A DNA stretch of 48,683 nt. Source: Verrucomicrobiota bacterium. GTDB taxonomy: Bacteria > Verrucomicrobiota > Verrucomicrobiia > JADLBR01. Shown one piece after another: positions 42,920 through 48,683 of the stretch (its first letter is position 1; each line of letters opens with the position of its first letter). The notes under the pieces were generated by a model that ran no database searches, was not told the origin of the DNA, and saw only the letters and a list, made by a program, of their open reading frames with translations. The stretch lies in NCBI GenBank assembly GCA_029560585.1, contig JAKQKQ010000217.1, positions 1-48,683 of the forward strand, in the 5' to 3' direction. The translations under genes were made by a program, and so were the position numbers.

Positions 42920-44572
42920 TCATTTCGTCTTCAGCCTTTGCGAGAGCTTGTTGATGAGACGGGCCACGTTTGCGCCAGCGCATGTCCCGTCGGCCACCGC
43001 ATGCAGTTTCCAATAGCTGACGCTGCTGATGACGCCCTCTTGACTCAGTACGTCCAGCGCCTGGTCGAGGTTCGCGGCCGGATGGAACTTGTTTGCCGCC
43101 GCGATCACCAGCTCTGCGGTGCGCGGCCCTTCCACGACACCGCCGGTGACCGCGCGCGCGAGCCAATAGTCTGCCGAGGGAATGATTCCGGTTTCCACGA
43201 GCAATCGCAGATCTGCTTCCAGGTCCGGGGTTGCCTCGGCCCGCAGCGGCGGGCGCCCCGGTCGTTCGGTCGGGTACCCTGCCCGCAGTTGGTCGAGAGT
43301 CTGCTGCAGCCGAGCTCTGGCCTGTGCCGCGTGCGGGTCCGAGCTGTCGGCGGGTTTTTCGGTCAGCGGGGAGTCGGAGATATCGACAAACGTCCCGCCG
43401 CCGTAGAGCTTGTACCGACGATCGGCGATGAAGTAGTCCCTGCCAACTTGCGCATATACCCATGATCGCGGTTGGCCCTGCCCGCCGAGGATCTGCGGCG
43501 CGAAGCTCTGGCCGTCGAGCGTCAGGCCTTCGGGGGCCCTGGCGCCCGCCAGCTCGAGCACCGTGGGGAAGAAGTCGGTGAAGTCGGTCAAGTCGCCGCA
43601 GACTCGGCCCGCGGGGACCAGTCCGGGGCAATTGACGATGAGTGGCTCGCGGACGCCACCCTCGGCGACGTCGCCCTTGCCGCCGAGCATCGGCCAGCCG
43701 TTGATAGTGCCAAGCGGTTGTCCCATGGGGCCGTTGTCGGAGGTGAAAAGGATAATCGTCCTTTCGCGCAGTTGGAGTTCGTCGAGCGCGGAGGCGAGCT
43801 GCCCCATGAGTTTGTCGAGATACGCGATCATGTCGGGGAGCAGGCTCGAGTCATCTTTGCTGTCTGGAGTGCGCGCAAACGGCCCGTGGGACAGGACGGT
43901 CGAATAATAGACGAAGAAGGGTCGGTCGCGATGGCGTCTCATGAAATTGACAAGGAATTCGTGCGTCAAGTCGGGCCCATATTCCTCGGGTTTTCCCTGG
44001 ACGACCTCGCCGTTGCGGTGGTAACGGGGGTTCCAATAGCGGTCGGGCGTGCCACGTCCCATCCACAGCATCGATTCGTCGAAGCCGAGACGGTTGGGCG
44101 CCCCGGCGTCATCGGGCGCTGCGCTCTGGCCGAGTTTGCCGATGGCGCAGGTCGCATAGCCGGCACGCCGAAGCAGGATCGGCAGGGTGGGATGTGCCAC
44201 GGGATCGATCTCCGAGTTTCCGTTGCTCGTTGCCCCGGTGCGAAAGGGATACTTGCCTGTCAGCAATGCCGCGCGCGACGGTCCGCAAAGGGGCATCGAG
44301 TAACAGCGATCGAAACGCAGGCCGGTGGCCGCGAGCTGATCAAGATGAGGGGTCTTGAACGGTGCCCCGCCATAGCAGCTCACGCGGGAGAGGCCCACGT
44401 CGTCGGAAAGGACGAGAACGATGTTGGGCCTGGAGGGCCTCGGCGCCTCGCCGGCGTCCAGCGACGCGAGCGGCGCCAGCAGCAGGGCGGCGAAGGCGAC
44501 GCGCCGCAGGGTCGTCTTCTCGGCGTGGACCCATCGGCGGGGGTCTTTTCGGGTACCCTGTTCAACGCGCAC
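42920..44572 (-). CDS. Exported sulfatase with duplicated C-terminal helical motif
   Basis: A 550-residue sulfatase. The start is GTG, preceded by AAGGAGG; a signal peptide reaches about residue 41. PNIVLVLSDDVGLSRVSCYGG, formylglycine site C96-G-P-S-R100 and the metal site FTSDNGPMG are present. The catalytic part ends near 440. The tail (about 463-550) contains two related helical units, GIIPSADYWLARAVTGG and GVISSVSYWKLHAVADG, each followed by a helix (RTAELVIAAANKF, NVARLINKLSQRL). The pattern resembles small cell-surface or dockerin-like modules but I do not recognise it firmly. It follows the next sulfatase by 43 bases on the same strand. Confidence 0.9.
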   Translation of the reverse strand: MRVEQGTRKDPRRWVHAEKTTLRRVAFAALLLAPLASLDAGEAPRPSRPNIVLVLSDDVGLSRVSCYGGAPFKTPHLDQLAATGLRFDRCYSMPLCGPSRAALLTGKYPFRTGATSNGNSEIDPVAHPTLPILLRRAGYATCAIGKLGQSAAPDDAGAPNRLGFDESMLWMGRGTPDRYWNPRYHRNGEVVQGKPEEYGPDLTHEFLVNFMRRHRDRPFFVYYSTVLSHGPFARTPDSKDDSSLLPDMIAYLDKLMGQLASALDELQLRERTIILFTSDNGPMGQPLGTINGWPMLGGKGDVAEGGVREPLIVNCPGLVPAGRVCGDLTDFTDFFPTVLELAGARAPEGLTLDGQSFAPQILGGQGQPRSWVYAQVGRDYFIADRRYKLYGGGTFVDISDSPLTEKPADSSDPHAAQARARLQQTLDQLRAGYPTERPGRPPLRAEATPDLEADLRLLVETGIIPSADYWLARAVTGGVVEGPRTAELVIAAANKFHPAANLDQALDVLSQEGVISSVSYWKLHAVADGTCAGANVARLINKLSQRLKTK

Positions 44573-44615
44573 GCGCCCTCCTTCGGCCTTCGCTTCGGGC
44601 CCGCACCTGTCTATC

Positions 44616-46067
44616 TCACGGTGCCGCTGGTTTTGCGTTGCCCTTTATCTCCGGTTTCGTGTCCTTGGCTGGCGGGGTCCATTCGGCGGGTTTCGGTTCG
44701 GCGACCTTGAGCGGGGCGGTGTCACCGAACTGGCGCATCTCTTCCTCCATCGCCGCGGTCAGTTCCACCACCTTCTGGGCATGGCCGTCCATCCCCGCGA
44801 GGTTGATCGTTTCAGATGGATCCGTCTGGAGGTCGAAGAGCAGCGTGCGGTCCACCAGCGGAAAGCGGAGGAGTTTCCAGCGCTCGTCGCGCAGTGCGCG
44901 CTGCGCGGTCTTGTAGGCGAGGAGGATCCGGTGCCGCGCCGGGCGCGAGGGATCGCGGAGCGTGGCGCTGAAATCGAGGCCCTCGCTGCCCGCGGGCGCC
45001 GGCACCCCGCAGAGCGCGCCGAGCGTGGGCATCACGTCGAAGAGGTAGCACATCGCCTCTGTCGTCTTGCCCGCGGCGATGCCGGGGCCGGAGATAATGA
45101 GCGGAACGCGCATCGAATGCTCATAGGCATTCTGCTTTCCGATCAGGCCGTGGCTCCCGCGGGCGACACCGGAATCGGCAGCGAAGACGACGATGGTGTC
45201 TTTTGCAAATGGCGATGCCTGTAGCGCATCGAGCACGCGGCCGATCTGAGCGTCGAGGTACGAGATGTAGCGATAGTATTCGGCGATCAGCGCGCGGACA
45301 TTGTCCGGCGTGCGCGGCCATGGCAGGAGCAGCTCATCGCGGATGGCCATCTCGCCATTATCGAACGGGTGCTGCGGCAGGAAGTTCGGGGGAACCGGAA
45401 TCGTTTCCGGGTCGTATCTGATCGGGAAATCCTCGGGCACGATATGAGGGTCGTGCGGCGCATCGAAAGGCACGTAGCAGAAAAACGGCCCGCCCTTGTG
45501 TTCCTTGAGGAAACGGATGGCCTCGTCGGCGAAGATCTCACAGGCGTGTTTGGGGGCGATCTGGGGCTTGCCCAGCCTGCCATCTTTCATGTCGCCGAGT
45601 TTCGCGCGCATGGGATCGGTCATGCCGCCGACAAACACGGAGCGGGCGATCTGGAAACTCCTGGGCAGGGACGCCGCGCCATTGTGCCACTTGCCGCTCA
45701 TGAAGGTCGTATAGCCAGCCCGGCCGAAGGCGGCGGGCCACGTCTCGTCCCGCATCAGTCTCTCGTCGATGCGGAACAACGACTGGCCGGAGAGGAGCAT
45801 GGCGCGCGAGGGCATGCAGGTGGCGGCGTTCATGCCGCCCTGCATGTAGGCACGATTGAAAGCGATGCCGCCGCGCGCGAGAAGGTCGAGGCTCGGCGTG
45901 CGGATGACCGGGTTTCCCAGCGCGGCGATGGTGTCGGCCCGCTGGTCGTCGGCAAAAAGGAACAGCACGTTATGCTTGGCGGCCGCGGGGCCACCCGAGG
46001 CGGGGGGCTGCGAGCAGAGGGCGCAGAGCAGGGACGTGAGAAGGAGACGCGGGCTGAGCGTTTTCAC
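44616..46067 (-). CDS. Exported choline-/iduronate-sulfatase-like sulfatase
   Basis: A 483-residue sulfatase from the GTG at 46067, which opens the signal peptide VKTLSPRLLLTSLLCALC. The frame runs upstream to 46196 through repeat-like sequence; a TTG at 46079 is also possible. HNVLFLFADDQRADTI, the formylglycine site C84-M-P-S-R88, SGKWHNG, FDAPHDPH and FAADSGVARGSHGLIGKQNAYEHSMR are present; the last block resembles the choline-sulfatase branch. A short Lys/Pro-rich tail ends the protein. It diverges from the AraC at 46328 across 260 bases, so AraC control is likely, and is followed by the sulfatase at 42920-44572, probably in one transcript. Confidence 0.87.
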   Translation of the reverse strand: MKTLSPRLLLTSLLCALCSQPPASGGPAAAKHNVLFLFADDQRADTIAALGNPVIRTPSLDLLARGGIAFNRAYMQGGMNAATCMPSRAMLLSGQSLFRIDERLMRDETWPAAFGRAGYTTFMSGKWHNGAASLPRSFQIARSVFVGGMTDPMRAKLGDMKDGRLGKPQIAPKHACEIFADEAIRFLKEHKGGPFFCYVPFDAPHDPHIVPEDFPIRYDPETIPVPPNFLPQHPFDNGEMAIRDELLLPWPRTPDNVRALIAEYYRYISYLDAQIGRVLDALQASPFAKDTIVVFAADSGVARGSHGLIGKQNAYEHSMRVPLIISGPGIAAGKTTEAMCYLFDVMPTLGALCGVPAPAGSEGLDFSATLRDPSRPARHRILLAYKTAQRALRDERWKLLRFPLVDRTLLFDLQTDPSETINLAGMDGHAQKVVELTAAMEEEMRQFGDTAPLKVAEPKPAEWTPPAKDTKPEIKGNAKPAAP

Positions 46068-46189
46068 GATTTTTCGCAAAGCGTAGTGACGGGATTCCTC
46101 CAAGGGAATCTCGGAAATGGGGCTCGCGGTTAGCCGGGGCGGTCCCGGCCGCCGCGCGCATGGCGGGCCGCGCCTGAGACGGCCCCGGT

Positions 46190-46223
46190 CCCGCATGCGG
46201 GCGAGGGAGCGCCGGTCCCTCGC
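46190..46223. repeat. Palindrome plus hairpin in a divergent intergenic region
   Basis: CCCGCATGCGGG (46190-46201) is a perfect palindrome, followed directly by GCGAGGGA/TCCCTCGC arms (46201-46208, 46216-46223). They lie between the sulfatase and the AraC gene and may be regulator sites or a repeat fragment. Confidence 0.4.
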
Positions 46224-46327
46224 GAATCCGACAGGGGAGTGGGGATGCGAAAGAGTCTTGCCAGGGTATCAGGAATTGACTTCGGATTCTCGGTGGCGAG
46301 GCTTCTGGGGCACATCCGGAGGTCATT

Positions 46328-47245
46328 GTGCGAGGCGTTATCCGAAATCGATCCGGTCGTGAGCCGAGATACTTCAGCTCGCAGATCTCGCAGGCGCGGA
46401 GGTTCTTTCTTGGGTTGAGCCGCGCGGCGGGGCGGGGGTTTGCGGTTGTGAGCGGGGGCGTGGAGCACTGCCGTTCCGACTACGTGATCGACCGCGCGGG
46501 TTTTGCGTGTCCGGTGATCGAGTTTGTGGCGCGCGGCGCGGGGCGGCTGGAGATGGGCGGGCGGACCTATGATCTGGCACCGGGGATGGGTTTTGTCTAC
46601 GGGCCGCACGTGCCGCACAGGATCACGGTCGATCCGCGCTCGCCGCTGGTGAAATACTTCGTGGGATTTGCCGGGAAGCAGGCGATGGCGATGTTGCGCG
46701 AGGCGGAACTGTGCGCTGGCTCGGTCTTGCGCGTTGCACATGCCGAGCAGGTGCAGGATGTCTACGAGGAACTGATCCGGCTGGGGCGAGGTGACCACGC
46801 GAGGCGGGCGAGGCTCTGCGCGCTGGCGGCACAATACTTGGTCCTGAAGCTGTCGCGCGATGCCGTGCCTCCCGCCGAACGGGAGGCTGCGGCCCGGGCG
46901 ACCTACGAGCGGTGCCGCAGGTATATAGAGGAGCACCATCGCGAGGTCCGCGCGCTCGGGGAAGTGGCCGCCGCCTGCCACGTGGATCTGGCGTACCTCT
47001 GTCGGCTGTTCCAGCGATTTGGGCGGGAGAGCCCCTTTCAGTACCTCCAACATCTGCGCATGAACCGCGCGGCTGAGATGTTGCAGGAGGGTGCGCCGGT
47101 CAAGGCCGTGGCCCTGGAGCTGGGTTTCAGCGAACCCTGCAATTTCTCGCGCGCCTTCGTGCGCGTCTTTGGGGTCGCGCCGGGCTACCTGCATCCCAGG
47201 GGTTGTTCGGACGCTCGCCGGCAATCTACCGGCGGTGGGGCTTGA
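46328..47245 (+). CDS. AraC-family transcriptional regulator (sulfatase side)
   Basis: A 305-residue regulator. The N-terminal cupin domain is clear (VIEFVARGAGRLEMGGRTYDLAPGMGFVYGPHVPHRI, about 63-99). The AraC DNA-binding domain is residues about 198-292 (CRRYIEEHHREVRALGEVAAACHVDLAYLCRLFQRFGRESPFQYLQHLRMNRAAEMLQEGAPVKAVALELGFSEPCNFSRAFVRVFGVAPGYL). The GTG start is well supported by CCGGAGGTCATT just before it. It diverges from the two sulfatases and precedes the aldo/keto reductase, so it may sense a sugar and control both. It is unrelated in its sensing domain to the AraC at 30447. Confidence 0.92.
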   Translation: MRGVIRNRSGREPRYFSSQISQARRFFLGLSRAAGRGFAVVSGGVEHCRSDYVIDRAGFACPVIEFVARGAGRLEMGGRTYDLAPGMGFVYGPHVPHRITVDPRSPLVKYFVGFAGKQAMAMLREAELCAGSVLRVAHAEQVQDVYEELIRLGRGDHARRARLCALAAQYLVLKLSRDAVPPAEREAAARATYERCRRYIEEHHREVRALGEVAAACHVDLAYLCRLFQRFGRESPFQYLQHLRMNRAAEMLQEGAPVKAVALELGFSEPCNFSRAFVRVFGVAPGYLHPRGCSDARRQSTGGGA

Positions 47246-47301
47246 CCGGGGGCGAACCGTTCCCATAAAGGACGGGTGGGCCGGAGAAGGTCTTGATCGC
47301 C

Positions 47302-48483
47302 ATGCGGTATCGCCGATTTGGTCGCACCGGGCTGAGAATGCCCGTGTTCACGTGTGGCGGCATGCGCTACCAGCACTCGTGGAAAGACGATCCGCCCGAA
47401 ACGATCCCCGCCGAGAATCAGGAGAACCTGGAGCGCACCATCCGGCGCGCGCTGGAGCTGGGCATCAACCACATCGAGACCGCGCGCGGCTACGGCACCT
47501 CGGAGATCCAGCTCGGGCGCATCCTGCCGTCGCTTCCGCGGGATGAGATCATCGTGCAGACCAAGGTCAGCCCCTGCGAGGATCCGGCGAAATTTCTCGA
47601 GACCTTCGAACTCTCGATGGCCAACCTGCGGCTGGGCCATGTCGATCTCTTCTCGATCCACGGAGTCAACAACGGGCAATTGCTGGAATACGCGATCCGG
47701 CACGGCGGGTGTCTCGACGCCGCCCGGCGCATGCAACTTGCGGGGCGAGCCAGGTTCATCGGATTCTCCAGCCACGCGCCGTGCGACATCATCCTGCGCG
47801 CCATCGAAACGGGCGGATTCGACTACGTCAATCTCCACTGGTATTTTGTGAACGAGTTTAACTGGTCGGCGTTGCAGGCCGCGGCGCGGCGCGATATGGG
47901 GGTGTTCATCATCAGCCCGAACGACAAGGGCGGGAAGCTCTACGAGGCGCCGGAGAAAGTCCGCCGCCTGTGCGAGCCGCTCTCGCCCATGGCGTTCAAC
48001 GACCTGTACTGCCTCGCCCGACCCGAGGTCAACACCCTGAGCATCGGTGCCGCACGACCCGGGGATTTCGACGAGCACATCGCGGCGCTGGCGCACTACG
48101 ATCGTGCCGCGGAGATCACGATGCCGATCGCGTCGCGTCTGCGCGGCGAGATGGAGAGGGCGCTCGGCGCCGACTGGTGCCGCGGCTGGTGGCAGGGGAT
48201 ACCCGAGTACACCGATACGCCGAACCACATCAACCTGTTGGAGATCCTGCGGCTCTGGACGCTCGCAAAGGGCCTCGACCTAGTGGAGTTCGGGAGGATG
48301 CGCTACAATCTCCTCGGCAACGCAGAGCACTGGTTTCCGGGAACCAACGCGGCGGAATTCGACGAGGCCGCGGTCCTCGCCGCGGTGGCGAATTGTCCTT
48401 TCCGCGACCGCATCCCGACCATCCTCCGCGAGGCCCACGAGCTGCTCAAGGGCGAACAGCAGAAGAGACTCAGCCAGAGCTAG
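47302..48483 (+). CDS. Aldo/keto reductase-like protein
   Basis: A 393-residue cytoplasmic TIM-barrel oxidoreductase. The opening MRYRRFGRTGLRMPVFTCGGMR is typical. Of the catalytic tetrad, Y64 (in ARGYGTSE), K88 (VQTKV) and H120 (FSIHG) are present, while the Asp position is E59. Later, FIGFSSHAPCDIILRAIETG and LYCLARPEVNTLSIGAARP match the NAD(P)-binding end of the barrel. The long tail (about 290-393) is unlike a ferredoxin-type tail, as I see no cysteine cluster. A TTG three codons upstream could be the start. The gap to AraC is 56 bases, so they may form an operon. It might reduce a released aldose. Confidence 0.87.
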   Translation: MRYRRFGRTGLRMPVFTCGGMRYQHSWKDDPPETIPAENQENLERTIRRALELGINHIETARGYGTSEIQLGRILPSLPRDEIIVQTKVSPCEDPAKFLETFELSMANLRLGHVDLFSIHGVNNGQLLEYAIRHGGCLDAARRMQLAGRARFIGFSSHAPCDIILRAIETGGFDYVNLHWYFVNEFNWSALQAAARRDMGVFIISPNDKGGKLYEAPEKVRRLCEPLSPMAFNDLYCLARPEVNTLSIGAARPGDFDEHIAALAHYDRAAEITMPIASRLRGEMERALGADWCRGWWQGIPEYTDTPNHINLLEILRLWTLAKGLDLVEFGRMRYNLLGNAEHWFPGTNAAEFDEAAVLAAVANCPFRDRIPTILREAHELLKGEQQKRLSQS

Positions 48484-48521
48484 CCTGCATATTTCACGCT
48501 TCGGCGTGAAATATGCAGGCT
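48482..48521. terminator. Perfect 18-base-pair UUCG hairpin
   Basis: The first arm (48482-48499) begins AGCCTGCATATTTCACGC and pairs perfectly with 48504-48521 around a TTCG loop closed by C-G, a very stable RNA tetraloop. It begins within the stop codon of the aldo/keto reductase gene, so it may end or protect the transcript. No T-tract follows; a dispersed repeat is also possible. Beyond it to 48683 I see no gene. Confidence 0.55.
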
Positions 48522-48683
48522 CAAAGGAAAACCGCGCTCCGAAGAACGCGACTTTGAAGGGTCTGGGGCCACCGGTCCGCGAAACACACTCCGCAACCGC
48601 GAAAAGACCCAGTCTTTGCCTGACCTTTCCCAATAAATGGCTTTCATGGCGCGGTTTTCCCAGAGCCCGGAATTTCACAGCCG

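Noticed and set aside
48280-48678. Minus-strand open frame of 132 codons at the window end
   Set aside because: It lies mostly opposite the aldo/keto reductase and spans the hairpin; no family features.
1-48683. SusC/SusD-type polysaccharide utilisation locus
   Set aside because: No SusC, SusD or TonB-dependent receptor is present, so I avoid that label.
1-48683. CRISPR array, prophage, rRNA or tRNA genes
   Set aside because: No regularly spaced repeats, phage structural genes, integrase or recognisable RNA gene sequences were seen; faint tRNA-like folds cannot be fully excluded by eye.

Overview
The window is GC-rich and almost fully coding, and most of its genes encode exported enzymes that act on polysaccharides. 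I support 33 protein-coding genes. They include five formylglycine-type sulfatases, three GH29-type proteins, a GH1, a GH38-type protein, two GH5-like enzymes, a heparinase II/III-like lyase, a NodB-type deacetylase, a sialidase-like protein, a parallel beta-helix protein and two AraC regulators. Exported oxidoreductase and isomerase-like proteins, many sulfatases with EF-hand tails, and AraC genes facing glycosidases are typical of PVC-superphylum bacteria (Planctomycetota, Verrucomicrobiota, Kiritimatiellota, Lentisphaerota) or related lineages. I cannot place it more exactly. No rRNA, tRNA, CRISPR array, transposase or integrase was seen. No SusC/SusD or TonB-type importer was seen either.

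Layout. 1-3117: a YjbQ-SDR pair diverges from a murA-yjbQ pair; the MurA carries Asp where the drug-binding Cys normally sits. 3192-8020: a sulfatase and a large GH5-like enzyme. 8028-10034: an AbiE-like toxin-antitoxin pair with a four-half-site palindromic operator over its start codons. 10167-16510: a minus-strand run of five genes, in transcription order a URO-D-type methyltransferase, a small sugar-binding-like protein, a GH29-like protein, a GH38-type protein and a corrinoid protein. 17129-26294: a two-barrel protein, a GH5, a sialidase-like protein, a heparinase-like lyase and a deacetylase. 26393-32775: a beta-helix protein and a fucosidase facing an AraC gene, then a GH1. 32963-38786: a second fucosidase, two EF-hand sulfatases and a VIT1-like transporter. 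39083-42523: an esterase, then an exported sugar-isomerase-like protein with a Tat-exported Gfo/Idh/MocA oxidoreductase. 42679-42879: repeats, including a REPIN-like doublet. 42920-48483: two sulfatases, a second AraC and an aldo/keto reductase.

How it works together (inference). The sulfatases, fucosidases, lyase and deacetylase suggest attack on a sulfated, fucose-bearing, decorated glycan outside the cytoplasm, with the AraC proteins sensing products. The most interesting unit is 10167-16510. There the two halves of a cobalamin methyl-transfer system, a zinc-motif URO-D protein and a DxHxxG corrinoid protein, bracket glycan-hydrolase genes in one apparent operon. This suggests corrinoid-dependent O-demethylation of methylated sugars released by the hydrolases. 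No partner for reductive reactivation of the corrinoid lies in the window, so the system would depend on genes elsewhere.
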